A stretch of DNA of 57,838 bases from Tersicoccus phoenicis (GTDB lineage: Bacteria > Actinomycetota > Actinomycetes > Actinomycetales > Micrococcaceae): contig NZ_MRDE01000050.1 of the NCBI RefSeq assembly GCF_001968835.1, positions 1 to 57,838 of the forward strand, written 5' to 3'. The notes beneath the pieces are model-generated. The model searched no databases. It was not told the DNA's origin and saw only the letters and a list, made by a program, of their open reading frames with translations. This document shows positions 8,850-17,729 of this stretch, piece after piece; position 1 is the stretch's first letter, and every line of letters starts with the position of its first letter. A program made the translations under genes and the position numbers.

Positions 8850-10512
8850 CGACCCGGTCCTTCCCCGTGCCGGAACGCCGGTCGGACTGCCCGGGCCGGC
8901 CGGTGTCGGGCGGGAGCGGCTCACGTCGCAGCGTGGCGGTGAAGACCGCGCCGTCGACGGTGGTGACGGCCACGTCGCCACCGCGCCGCCGGCACACGTA
9001 CCGGGTCAGCGTCAAACCGAAACCACGCCCTCCCGCCGCCTCCGACGTCTTGGTGCTGAAACCCTGATCGAAGATCCGGTCGGGGTCGGCGGTGGCCACC
9101 CCGGGGCCGGTGTCCTGCACCGTGATCAGGACACGGACGCCGTCGTCCTGCACGTCCACGCCGACCATGGCGTCCGGGGTGCCGGAGACGGCGTCGAGGG
9201 CGTTGTCGATCAGGTTGCCCACCACCGTGATCAGGTCGCGGGACAGACCCTCGTCCACCGGCCCGAGCCCCGCGTCGAGGTCCAGGTCCAGAGCCACGCC
9301 GCGTTCCCCCGCGACCGAGGACTTGGCGATCAGCAGGGCGGCCAGCGGGGGGTCGGCGATGCGCTCGGTCACGGCGTCGACCAGCAGGGACCGGTCGGTG
9401 CTCACCCCGTTGACGAAGCGGAGCGCGCTGTCCGTCTCCCCGAGTTGGATCAGCCCGGCGACGGTGTGCAACTGGTTGGCGAACTCGTGGGTCTGGGCCC
9501 GCAACAGTCCCGTGGCGGTGCGCGTGGCGCCGAGCTGGTCCTCCAGTTCGAACAGCTCGGTCCGGTCGCGCAGGGTGGTGACCGTGCCGATCACCCGGCC
9601 GTGGGAGGTGATGGGACGCCGGTTCGCCACGAGCAGGCGGTCCCCGACGACGATGGTCCGGTCGGCGGCGTCGTCCGGTCCGAGCAGGACGTCGACGACG
9701 GCGTCGTCGGCCGTCGTCTCCCGGGCCGGGGCGCCGAGCGGCACGGCGGCCCAGCCGAGCAGCTCACGGGCGGCGTCGTTGAGCACGGTGATCCGTTCGG
9801 CCAGGTCGACGGCGACGACGCCCTCCTTGACGCCGTGCAGCAGGGCCTCTCGGTGCTCCACCAGGGCCGCGATCTCGCCCGGTTCCATGCCCAGGGTCTG
9901 GCGCTTGAGCCGGCGGGAGAGCAGCCAGGAGCCGCTCAACCCGATCACGCCGCACACGGTCAGCGCCAGCGCGAGGTCGGGAGCGGCGGCGGACAGGCGC
10001 TCGCTCCACCCCGGGTACTCACGGGCGGCGATCGCGAGCCCGGCGCGCCGGCCGGCGTCGTCGAACACCGGCACCCGCGCCACCAGCAACTGCCGGCCCG
10101 CGACGGTGGCGGTGCCGGTCCACTGCCGCCGCGCATCGCCCCGGACGAACTCGGCCGGGGCGGGGTGGCCGCGCAGGGTCGCATCGGAGGAGGCGATCAC
10201 CACCCCGGCGTCGTCGACGAGCGTGGCCTCCGTCAGACCGGAGACCGACCGCACCGACTCCAGCACCGCCGGCAGGGCCGCCCCCTCACCCGGCCGGGCC
10301 TCGGGCAACCTGCTGCGCACCAGCGGCGTCGCGGCAAGGGATTCGGCGGCGGACAGCGCCCGCCGGCCCTCGAGCGCCTCGAACGACTGCAGGGACTGGC
10401 CGATCGAGAGCCACAGCACACCGGCGAGCACGCCGAGCAGGACGAGCAGCTGCAGGACGAGCAGCTGTCCGGCCAGCGAGACGCGGCGCTGACGAGAGGC
10501 GTGGTCGGCCAC
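8842..10512 (-). CDS. Sensor histidine kinase, CitA/DcuS type
   Basis: Membrane sensor kinase that probably detects tri- or dicarboxylates and controls the tct transporter. GTG 10512 is chosen because GGAAGG lies just upstream; a TTG at 10602 would add 30 residues with no signal-like character. Order of parts: first membrane helix (about residues 13-36), extracytoplasmic PAS-like sensor domain, second helix (about 175-200), cytoplasmic PAS domain, dimerisation region with phospho-acceptor H342 in AQTHEFANQLHTVAGL, which is the SpoOB-like H-box of this subfamily, then the ATPase domain with NLIDNALDAV, DTGPGV and GRGFGLTLT. The stop overlaps the regulator start. Confidence 0.88.
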   Translation of the reverse strand: MADHASRQRRVSLAGQLLVLQLLVLLGVLAGVLWLSIGQSLQSFEALEGRRALSAAESLAATPLVRSRLPEARPGEGAALPAVLESVRSVSGLTEATLVDDAGVVIASSDATLRGHPAPAEFVRGDARRQWTGTATVAGRQLLVARVPVFDDAGRRAGLAIAAREYPGWSERLSAAAPDLALALTVCGVIGLSGSWLLSRRLKRQTLGMEPGEIAALVEHREALLHGVKEGVVAVDLAERITVLNDAARELLGWAAVPLGAPARETTADDAVVDVLLGPDDAADRTIVVGDRLLVANRRPITSHGRVIGTVTTLRDRTELFELEDQLGATRTATGLLRAQTHEFANQLHTVAGLIQLGETDSALRFVNGVSTDRSLLVDAVTERIADPPLAALLIAKSSVAGERGVALDLDLDAGLGPVDEGLSRDLITVVGNLIDNALDAVSGTPDAMVGVDVQDDGVRVLITVQDTGPGVATADPDRIFDQGFSTKTSEAAGGRGFGLTLTRYVCRRRGGDVAVTTVDGAVFTATLRREPLPPDTGRPGQSDRRSGTGKDRVDV

Positions 10513-10589
10513 GGTCAGACCTTCCGGGAGGGACGATGGGGACGGGACGACGGACGGGGGTGTCGGGGACCACAACGACCACAAGATTT

Positions 10590-10603
10590 CTTGCGATCGC
10601 AAG
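10590..10603. promoter_or_regulatory. 14-bp perfect palindrome between the two-component genes and tctC
   Basis: CTTGCGATCGCAAG reads the same on both strands and lies in the 156-bp divergent region, 77 bp before the chosen kinase start and 65 bp before tctC. It is the most obvious operator candidate for the adjacent regulator, but no binding evidence exists. Confidence 0.45.
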
Positions 10604-10668
10604 CTATGAGCCGGGTCACACCGCCGTCATGCTGGTCACGTTCATCATTCCATCTCGAAGGGGAGATC

Positions 10669-11679
10669 ATGCGATCGTCTCGATTCGTTCGCATCGCGGC
10701 CGCGGCCGTCGGTGCCGCCCTGGCGCTCTCGGCCTGCGGTGTCACGTCCAACTCCGCGACTCAGGCCACCGGCTCGGGCAACGCCGGCTCGGCCACGGAC
10801 CTGCGCATCATGGTGCCGAACACGGCCGGCGGTGGCTACGACACGACCGCCCGGGTCGCCGCCAAGGTGATGGCCTCGGAGAAGGTCACGCAGAAGCAGC
10901 CGGAGGTGTACAACCTCGCCGGTGCGGGCGGCACCGTCGGGCTGGCCCGGCTGGTCAACGAGAAGGGCAACGCCGACCTGTCGATGCTGATGGGCCTCGG
11001 CGTGGTGGGCGCCAGCTACACCAACAAGTCGCAGGCCAAGCTCACCGACACCACGCCGCTGGCCAAGCTGATCGAGGAGCCCGGCGCGATCATGGTGCCG
11101 AAGAACTCCCCGTACAAGACCATCGACGACCTGGTGAAGGCGTGGAAGGCGGACCCGGCGAAGGTGTCCGTCGGCGGCGGCTCGTCCCCGGGAGGTCCCG
11201 ACCACCTGCTGCCCATGCAGCTGGCCCAGACGGTGGGCATCGACCCGACCAAGGTCAACTTCGTCTCCTACGACGGCGGTGGCGACCTGCTGCCCGCCAT
11301 CCTGGGCAACAAGGTCAGCTTCGCCGCCTCCGGCACCGGTGAGTACGTGAAGCAGATCGAGTCCGGTGAGGTGCGGGTGCTGGCGACCTCCGGCGCCGAG
11401 CGACTGGCCGGGATCGACGCGCCGACCCTCAAGGAGTCCGGCATCGACCTGGAGTTCACCAACTGGCGCGGCATCGTCGCCCCACCGGGGATCGACGACG
11501 CGGCCCGGACCAAGTGGATCGACGCCCTGTCCAAGATGCGCGACTCCCAGGGCTGGAAGGACGCCTTGAAGACCAACGGCTGGACCGACGCGTTCGTCAG
11601 CGGTGACGAGTTCGGCACCTTCCTGAAGAACCAGGATCAGGCGGTGGCGGACGTGCTCAAGAAGCTGGGCCTGGCGTGA
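10669..11679 (+). CDS. tctC: Tripartite tricarboxylate transporter substrate-binding lipoprotein TctC
   Basis: Extracytoplasmic solute receptor that captures citrate or a related tricarboxylate and delivers it to TctAB. ATG 10669 follows GAAGGGGAG. A lipoprotein signal is clear: basic MRSSRFVR, a hydrophobic stretch, then the lipobox LSAC with C23 as the lipidated residue. The mature part has the family landmarks IMVPNTAGGGYDTTAR near the start, YNLAGAGGTVGLARLV, VGGGSSPGGPDHLLPM and the middle region FVSYDGGGDLLPAILGNKV. The 336-residue length is normal. The last codon overlaps tctB by 4 bp (GTGA). Confidence 0.92.
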   Translation: MRSSRFVRIAAAAVGAALALSACGVTSNSATQATGSGNAGSATDLRIMVPNTAGGGYDTTARVAAKVMASEKVTQKQPEVYNLAGAGGTVGLARLVNEKGNADLSMLMGLGVVGASYTNKSQAKLTDTTPLAKLIEEPGAIMVPKNSPYKTIDDLVKAWKADPAKVSVGGGSSPGGPDHLLPMQLAQTVGIDPTKVNFVSYDGGGDLLPAILGNKVSFAASGTGEYVKQIESGEVRVLATSGAERLAGIDAPTLKESGIDLEFTNWRGIVAPPGIDDAARTKWIDALSKMRDSQGWKDALKTNGWTDAFVSGDEFGTFLKNQDQAVADVLKKLGLA

Positions 11680-12182
11680 GTTCTGCGCTGACCGAACGGC
11701 TGCGTGGCCGCTCCGAGCTGGGCCTGGCGGCCCTGCTCGGGGTGGTCGGCGTCGTCGTCCTCGTCGATGCCGCCGGCCTGCGATCGCTGCAGACCACCGC
11801 GGACCCGGTGGGTCCGCGCGCCATGCCGTACGCGGTGGGGGCCCTGCTGCTCGTGTGCGCGGTCGTGCTGACTGTCCAGGTGCTCCGTGGCGGGCACGCC
11901 GAACCGGACGCGGGCGAGGACATCGACCCTGCGTCGGCCTTCGACTGGAAGACCCTGGTCCTGCTGATCGGCTTCTTCCTGCTCAACGCCGCCACCATCA
12001 ACGTGCTCGGCTGGGTGATCTCCGGCGCCGTCATGTTCTGGGGCTCCTGCTGGGCCCTCGGTTCCCGGCGTTGGCTGCTGAACGTCGTCATCTCGCTGGT
12101 CCTGTCGGTGGCGTCCTTCTACGGCTTCTACCTCGGCCTGGGCATCCAGCTGCCCGCCGGCCTGCTCTCGGGAGTGCTCTGA
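11676..12182 (+). CDS. tctB: Tripartite tricarboxylate transporter small membrane subunit TctB
   Basis: Small membrane subunit of the TTT transporter, 168 residues, with four predicted helices (about residues 15-33, 47-66, 86-110 and 115-160, the last region probably two helices). GTG 11676 overlaps the tctC stop, so translation is coupled. The loop between helices two and three is acidic ([17 protein letters not shown]). The assignment rests on size, topology and its place between tctC and tctA. Confidence 0.88.
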   Translation: MSSALTERLRGRSELGLAALLGVVGVVVLVDAAGLRSLQTTADPVGPRAMPYAVGALLLVCAVVLTVQVLRGGHAEPDAGEDIDPASAFDWKTLVLLIGFFLLNAATINVLGWVISGAVMFWGSCWALGSRRWLLNVVISLVLSVASFYGFYLGLGIQLPAGLLSGVL

Positions 12183-12183
12183 C

Positions 12184-13797
12184 GTGGATACCCTCAACCT
12201 GTTGATGGAGGGTTTCGGCCAGGCGCTGACCCCCGTGAATCTGCTGTTCGCCCTGGTCGGGGTGATCCTCGGCACCGCCGTCGGCGTGCTGCCCGGCATC
12301 GGGCCGGCCATGGCCGTGGCGCTGCTGCTGCCGGTCACCTCGGGTCTGGGCCCGTCGACCGCGCTGATCATGTTCGCCGGCATCTATTACGGCGGCATGT
12401 ACGGCGGGTCGACGACGTCGATCCTGCTGAACACCCCGGGCGAGTCGGCCACCGTGATCACCGCCATCGAGGGCCACAAGATGGCCAAGGCCGGGCGTGC
12501 CTCCCAGGCCCTGGCCACGGCGGCCATCGGCTCGTTCGTCGCCGGTTCGATCGGCACCGCGCTGCTGGTGGCGGTCGCACCCCTGGTGGTCAGTTTCGCC
12601 GTCTCCCTCGGCGCGCCGAGTTACCTGGGCATCATGCTGCTCGCCCTGGTGGCCGTCACGGCCGTCCTGGGCAGTTCCAAGGTGCGCGGTTTCGCCTCCC
12701 TCGGGCTCGGCCTGGCCGTCGGCCTGGTCGGCGCGGACATCGTCTCCGGGCAGCGGCGGCTCACCTTCGGCCAGCCGCTGCTGGCCGACGGGATCGACAT
12801 CGTCGTCGTCGCGGTCGGCATCTTCGCCGTCGGCGAGGCGCTGTGGATCGCCGCGCACCTGTCCCGGGCCCGGACGACCACCATCCCGGTGGGGCGGGCG
12901 TGGATGGGCCGGCAGGACTGGAAGCGGTCGTGGAAGCCGTGGCTGCGGGGTACGGCGCTGGGCTACCCGTTCGGTGCCCTGCCGGCCGGCGGCGCGGAGA
13001 TCCCGACCTTCCTCTCCTACGTCACCGAGAAGCGCCTGTCCAAGCACAAGGAGGAGTTCGGTCACGGCGCGATCGAAGGGGTGGCCGGTCCGGAGGCGGC
13101 GAACAACGCGTCCGCCGCCGGCTCGCTGACGCCGATGCTGGCGCTCGGGCTGCCGGTGAACGCCACCGCCGCCGTCATGCTCGCGGCGCTGACCAGTTAC
13201 GGGATCCAGCCGGGGCCGCTGCTGTTCGAGGAGGAGCCGCAACTGGTCTGGGGTCTGATCGCGTCCCTGTTCATCGGCAACCTGCTGCTGCTGGTGATCA
13301 ACCTGCCGCTGGCGCCGCTGTGGGCCCGGCTGCTGCAGATTCCGCGACCGTACCTGTACGCCGGGATCCTGTTCTTCGCCACCCTCGGCGCGTACGCCGT
13401 GAACCTGCAGGCGTTCGACCTGATCCTGCTGCTGCTGCTCGGTCTGCTCGGGCTCGTCATGCGCCGTTACGGGCTGCCGGTGCTGCCGATGATCATCGGT
13501 GTCATCCTGGCCCCGCGGGCCGAGAAGTCCCTGCGCCAGGCGCTGCAACTCTCCGCCGGCGACCCCGCTGGCCTGGTCAGCGAGCCGGTCGCAGTGGTCT
13601 GCTACGTGCTCATCATCGCCGTGCTGTGCCTGCCGCTGGTGACCTGGTGGTGGAAGCGGCGGCACCCGGCGGACGCGGACCTCGCGTTCTCCGGGGCCGA
13701 TTCGACGGTCGCCCTGGCCGAGCGGATGGAGGACCACGACGAGCAGGTCTCCGGCCACGCGTCGTCGGGCTCGTCGTCGGGCTCGGACCGCCGCTGA
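12184..13797 (+). CDS. tctA: Tripartite tricarboxylate transporter large permease TctA
   Basis: Large permease subunit forming the sodium- or proton-coupled translocation path. GTG 12184 comes 1 bp after the tctB stop. The 537-residue protein has about 11-12 membrane helices. Family motifs include [21 protein letters not shown] in the first third (shown here in part: [14 protein letters not shown]), [20 protein letters not shown], and the second-half repeat [16 protein letters not shown] with [20 protein letters not shown]. The tail after residue 500 is charged and Ser-rich. Together with TctB and TctC it forms a complete system next to its own two-component regulator. Confidence 0.93.
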   Translation: MDTLNLLMEGFGQALTPVNLLFALVGVILGTAVGVLPGIGPAMAVALLLPVTSGLGPSTALIMFAGIYYGGMYGGSTTSILLNTPGESATVITAIEGHKMAKAGRASQALATAAIGSFVAGSIGTALLVAVAPLVVSFAVSLGAPSYLGIMLLALVAVTAVLGSSKVRGFASLGLGLAVGLVGADIVSGQRRLTFGQPLLADGIDIVVVAVGIFAVGEALWIAAHLSRARTTTIPVGRAWMGRQDWKRSWKPWLRGTALGYPFGALPAGGAEIPTFLSYVTEKRLSKHKEEFGHGAIEGVAGPEAANNASAAGSLTPMLALGLPVNATAAVMLAALTSYGIQPGPLLFEEEPQLVWGLIASLFIGNLLLLVINLPLAPLWARLLQIPRPYLYAGILFFATLGAYAVNLQAFDLILLLLLGLLGLVMRRYGLPVLPMIIGVILAPRAEKSLRQALQLSAGDPAGLVSEPVAVVCYVLIIAVLCLPLVTWWWKRRHPADADLAFSGADSTVALAERMEDHDEQVSGHASSGSSSGSDRR

Positions 13798-13808
13798 GCG
13801 GAACAATT

Positions 13809-13853
13809 CGTCGGTGCTTCCGGTTGCGCCTCACGTGATTCGGAACACCGACG
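13809..13853 (+). terminator. Hairpin between tctA and the DsbA-like gene
   Basis: CGTCGGTG-C-TTCCG pairs with CGGAACACCGACG, a 13-bp stem with one bulged C and an 18-nt loop. It ends two bases before the ribosome binding site of the next gene, so it could be a terminator of tctCBA or a structured leader; the sequence does not decide. Confidence 0.45.
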
Positions 13854-13866
13854 TAAGGAGATGACC

Positions 13867-14481
13867 GTGCCTGAGGAGAACACCGCGACGAACACCGCCG
13901 ACTTCTGGTTCGACCCGCTGTGCCCCTTCGCCTGGGCCACCTCGCGCTGGATCGAGGAGGTGGAGAAGGTCCGGGACGTCACCGTCGACTGGCACGTGAT
14001 GAGCCTGGTGATGCTGAACGAGGAGGACGCCGGCAACCAGCACTACGGGCGCAAGGACGAGCTGGCTCCGCTGCGCGTGATCACGGCCGCCAAGCACCAG
14101 CACGGTGACCGGGCGGTCAAGGCCCTGTACGACGCGATGGGCACGGAGATCCACGTCAACGCGAACCAGGACCTGCCCGACGTCGTGGTCAAGGCGATCG
14201 CCGCGGCTGGACTGCCGGCCGACCTGGCCGCCGCGGGGGAGTCGGACGAGTACGACGACGAGATCCGAGCCAGCCACGACGCCGCCATCGAGAAGGTCGG
14301 CCAGGACGTGGGCACCCCGGTGGTCGCGTTCAACGGCGCGGCGTTCTTCGGCCCCGTGATCACCCGGATCCCGCGCGGCGAGGAGGCCGGAACACTGTGG
14401 GACGCCACGGTCGCCATCGCCGGGTTCCCGTACTTCTTCGAGCTCAAGCGCTCCCGCACGGAGGCCCCGCAGGCCTCCTGA
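13867..14481 (+). CDS. DsbA-family oxidoreductase related to mycothiol-dependent nitroreductase Rv2466c
   Basis: Thioredoxin-fold protein with a helical insertion, 204 residues, cytosolic (no signal). AAGGAG at 13855-13860 directly abuts ATG 13861, too close to serve it, whereas GTG 13867 has ideal spacing, so the GTG is chosen. The N-terminus DFWFDPLCPFAWATSRW matches the mycobacterial Rv2466c family, as does WHVMSLVMLNE. The active-site motif is CPFA (C19-A22), not CPWC: only the nucleophilic cysteine is kept, which suggests monothiol chemistry with mycothiol rather than a dithiol mechanism. Rv2466c is also a neighbour of rpiB/nei in mycobacteria. The substrate is unknown. Confidence 0.8.
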   Translation: MPEENTATNTADFWFDPLCPFAWATSRWIEEVEKVRDVTVDWHVMSLVMLNEEDAGNQHYGRKDELAPLRVITAAKHQHGDRAVKALYDAMGTEIHVNANQDLPDVVVKAIAAAGLPADLAAAGESDEYDDEIRASHDAAIEKVGQDVGTPVVAFNGAAFFGPVITRIPRGEEAGTLWDATVAIAGFPYFFELKRSRTEAPQAS

Positions 14482-14526
14482 CCCCCCAACCTCCTCACCC
14501 TCTCGCCGCAGCCGGTCCCTCACCGC

Positions 14527-14593
14527 CAGCTCGCGGAGATTGGCTGCATCGAAGCCCGAAGCGGTTCGTGATGCAGCAGAACTCCGCGAGCTG
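14527..14593. terminator. Long inverted repeat between convergent genes
   Basis: Outer arms CAGCTCGCGGAG (14527-14538) and CTCCGCGAGCTG (14582-14593) are perfectly complementary. An inner GCTGCATC/GATGCAGC pair continues the stem, leaving a loop of about 18 nt. It lies between the convergent DsbA-like gene and valS and probably acts as a bidirectional terminator. Confidence 0.65.
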
Positions 14594-14628
14594 CGGGCGG
14601 GAAACACCCCGCCGCGTTCGGGCGCGGC

Positions 14629-17256
14629 TCAGCCGGGGATGTTCTCGCTCGGGGCGAGGACGATGTCGTCGACGGTGAGTTCGGTGCCGTTGACGCGCTC
14701 GGCCACGGTCAGCGTCAGGTCGCTGACGTTGCCGGCGGCCTTCAGGTCGCCCAGGCCCGCGCGGAGCCGCTCGATGGCGCCCGCCGTGCCGGAGATCGAG
14801 GCGGAAAGCACCTCGGTCCGCTGTTTGACCTTGGCCTCGGACTTCGCCTTTCGCACCCCCGAGAGGGCGACGCCGAGGGCCGGCAGGATACCGGTGTCGC
14901 CGTCGAACCCGGTCACCGTAGGCCACTGCGCGCGGTGCACCGAGCCGGACCGCCACCAGGACCAGACCTCCTCGGTGGCGAACGGGATGAACGGGGCGAA
15001 CAGGCGCAGCAGGGCGTCGAGGGTCGTGGCCAGCGCCACGAGCACGGACGCCTGTTCGGCCTCGCCCGCGGTGCCGTACGCCCGGTCCTTGATCAACTCG
15101 ACGTAGTCGTCCGTGAACGTCCAGAAGAACGTCTCCGTGATCTGCAGGGCCCGCGCATAGTCGTACGCCTCGAACGCCTCACTGGCCTGCCCGATGACGG
15201 CGTCCAGCGACGCGAGCAGCGCCGCGTCCAGCGGTTGGCTGAGCAGGTGGGCGTTGTCGTCGTCGAGCACGGACTCCTCGGTCGCTCCGAGATTGAGCAC
15301 GAACTTCGACGCGTTGAGCAGTTTGATGGCCAGGCGTCGGCCGATCTTCATCTGCCCGACGTCGTACGCGGTGTCGCCGCCCAGCCGCGCCGAGGCCGCC
15401 CAGTACCGCACCGCGTCGGACCCGAACTGCTCCAGCACGTCGGTGGGGACGACGACGTTGCCCTTGGACTTGGACATCTTCTTCCGGTCCGGGTCCAGGA
15501 TCCAGCCGGACAGCGCGGCGTGCTTCCACGGGGCGGTGTCGTTGAGGGCGTCGGCCCGCACCACGGAGGAGAACAGCCAGGTCCGGATGATGTCGTGCCC
15601 CTGCGGGCGGAGGTCGAACGGGAACACCGTGGCGAACAGGTCCTCGTCCCGGCTCCAGCCGCCCACGATCTGGGGCGTCAACGACGACGTCGCCCACGTG
15701 TCCAGCACGTCCGGGTCCCCGGTGAACCCGCCGGGCGTGTCCCGCGCCGACTCCTCGTACCCGGGCGCCGGCTCCGCGGCCGGGTCCACCGGCAGGGCGG
15801 CGTCGTCGGGCAGGATGGGGTGCTCGTGATCCGGCTCACCGGACTCGTCGAGGCGGTACCAGACGGGGATCGGCACCCCGAAGTAGCGTTGCCGGGAGAC
15901 CAGCCAGTCCCCGTTCAGACCGTCGATCCAGTTCTCGTAACGCGCCCGCATGAACGCCGGGTGCCAGGCCAGCTGCCGGCCGCGTTCGATCAGCCGCTCT
16001 CGCCGGTCGGCGTCCCGGCCACCGTTGCGCAGGTACCACTGTCGGCTGGTGACGACCTCGAGCGGCTTGTCGCCCTTCTCGTAGAAGTTCACCGGATGCG
16101 TGATCGTCCGCGGTTCGCCGTCCAGGTCACCGGACTCGGCCAGCTGGGCCGCGACCAGTTCCCGGGCGCTGAACGTCGTCTTGCCGGCCAGTTGCGCGTA
16201 CGCCTCGGCGCCCGCCGTCTCGGTGATCCACGCCGGGGTCTCGGCGATGATCCGGCCGTCGCGGCCCACGATCGGGCGGGTCGGCAGGTCCAGCTCGCGC
16301 CACCAGGTGACGTCCGTCAGGTCGCCGAACGTGCAGATCATGGCGATGCCCGAGCCCTTGTCCGGCTTGGCCAACTCGTGCGCGACGATCGGCACCTCGA
16401 CGCCGAACAGGGGAGAGGTGACCGTGGTCCCGAAGAGGGGCTGATACCGCTCGTCGTCGGGATGGGCGACGAGGGCCACGCACGCCGGGATCAGCTCCGG
16501 ACGCGTCGACTCGATGTACACCGGGCCGGAGCCGTCCGTGCGGTGGAACGCGATCCGGTGGTAGGCGCCGGGCCGCTCGCGGTCCTCGAGTTCGGCCTGG
16601 GCGACGGCGGTGCGGAACGTGACGTCCCAGAGGGTCGGCGCCTCGGCCAGGTAGGCGTCGTCGTTGGCGAGGTTGCGCAGGAACGCGCGCTGCGAGACTG
16701 CGCGGGAGGCGTCATCGATGGTGCGGTACGTGCGGGTCCAGTCCACCGACAGGCCGAGCCGGGTGAACAGGTCCTCGAACACCTTCTCGTCCTCGACGGC
16801 GAGGCGCTCGCACAGTTCGATGAACGTGCGGCGGGAGACCGCGACGAAGTCCCGCTCGTTCTTCGGCGGGGTGGCCGACGGCTCGAAGCCGGGGTCATAC
16901 GGCAGGCTCGGGTCGCACCGGACACCGAAGTAGTTTTGCACCCGGCGCTCGGTCGGCAGGCCGTTGTCGTCCCAGCCCATCGGGTAGAAGACGTTCTTCC
17001 CGCGCATCCGCTGATACCGGGCCAGCACGTCGGTCTGCGTGTACGAGAACATGTGGCCCACGTGCAGGGAGCCGGAGGCCGTCGGCGGCGGGGTGTCGAT
17101 GGAGTACACCTGTTCCCGGGTGCTGCCCTCGGCGAACCGGTAGGTGCCGTGCCGGCGCCACCGGGCGGCGTGCTTCTCCTCGAGTCCTTCCAGGGCCGGT
17201 TTGTCGGGGACGGAAACGGTCGCGGGCGCGTCTATGCCCTCACGGAGTTCAGCCAT
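14629..17256 (-). CDS. valS: Valine--tRNA ligase
   Basis: Class I aminoacyl-tRNA synthetase, 875 residues. ATG 17256 gives MAELREGIDAPATVSVPDKPA; the frame stays open upstream through the direct repeats but carries no family sequence. The HIGH motif is HVGH (GSLHVGHMFSYTQ, about residues 61-66), the KMSKS loop is KKMSKSKGN (about residue 592), and the editing domain lies between. Sequence such as MGWDDNGLPTERRVQNYFGV, and a C-terminus without the long Leu/Glu/Lys coiled-coil arm of ordinary bacterial ValS, resemble the archaeal-like ValS subtype found in some actinobacteria (from memory, needs a tree). No T-box or good ribosome binding site is seen upstream. Confidence 0.93.
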   Translation of the reverse strand: MAELREGIDAPATVSVPDKPALEGLEEKHAARWRRHGTYRFAEGSTREQVYSIDTPPPTASGSLHVGHMFSYTQTDVLARYQRMRGKNVFYPMGWDDNGLPTERRVQNYFGVRCDPSLPYDPGFEPSATPPKNERDFVAVSRRTFIELCERLAVEDEKVFEDLFTRLGLSVDWTRTYRTIDDASRAVSQRAFLRNLANDDAYLAEAPTLWDVTFRTAVAQAELEDRERPGAYHRIAFHRTDGSGPVYIESTRPELIPACVALVAHPDDERYQPLFGTTVTSPLFGVEVPIVAHELAKPDKGSGIAMICTFGDLTDVTWWRELDLPTRPIVGRDGRIIAETPAWITETAGAEAYAQLAGKTTFSARELVAAQLAESGDLDGEPRTITHPVNFYEKGDKPLEVVTSRQWYLRNGGRDADRRERLIERGRQLAWHPAFMRARYENWIDGLNGDWLVSRQRYFGVPIPVWYRLDESGEPDHEHPILPDDAALPVDPAAEPAPGYEESARDTPGGFTGDPDVLDTWATSSLTPQIVGGWSRDEDLFATVFPFDLRPQGHDIIRTWLFSSVVRADALNDTAPWKHAALSGWILDPDRKKMSKSKGNVVVPTDVLEQFGSDAVRYWAASARLGGDTAYDVGQMKIGRRLAIKLLNASKFVLNLGATEESVLDDDNAHLLSQPLDAALLASLDAVIGQASEAFEAYDYARALQITETFFWTFTDDYVELIKDRAYGTAGEAEQASVLVALATTLDALLRLFAPFIPFATEEVWSWWRSGSVHRAQWPTVTGFDGDTGILPALGVALSGVRKAKSEAKVKQRTEVLSASISGTAGAIERLRAGLGDLKAAGNVSDLTLTVAERVNGTELTVDDIVLAPSENIPG

Positions 17257-17729
17257 GGTGCCGATTGTTTCACGGCCACCGGCCCCGTCCGGGCCGGGCT
17301 CCTGATCCCGGCGGTTGGCCGGGATGGCGAGGTCTCCGACGATGGCGCCACTGGGTGTGGCGGCTGGGGCTGCTGTGACGACGTCGGTGGCACACGCATC
17401 ACTTCTGCAACACTCGGTGGCGCCGTTGTCGTCGCTGGAGCGCTCGAGGATGAGTCGCCGGTCTGTCTGTCGCCGGGCTCTGTTCCGTGGCGGTTGGCCG
17501 GGTTGGCGAGGTCTCCGACGATGGCGCCACTGGGTGTGGCGGCTGGGGCTGGTGTGGCGCCGTTGGTGGCACACGCATCACTTCTGCAACACTCGGTGGC
17601 GCCGCTGTCGGTGCAGCGCCCGACACGTCAGCGTCGGCTTCGTCCTCCACGGGTGCCACTCGCGCTCCAGTCATCCACAGCAGCTTCTCAACGCCTGCGT
17701 CGTCCACCGAGGAGTGAGACGGTCACACC
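17257..17729. repeat. Divergent intergenic region with two ~118-bp direct repeats
   Basis: Between divergent valS and the AbiEi/DUF559-like gene. Copy 1 runs from 17311 to about 17428 and copy 2 from 17490 to about 17607, both starting GCGGTTGGCCGGG and ending near CACTCGGTGGCGCCG. They are nearly identical except for a short diverged patch in the middle. The repeats keep frames open on both strands, which makes long but meaningless reading frames. No promoter is clear. Confidence 0.85.

Noticed and set aside
8605-10668. Upstream extension of the tctC frame across the two-component genes
   Set aside because: The lipoprotein signal at ATG 10669 with a good ribosome binding site defines the start; the upstream part is antisense to the kinase and regulator.
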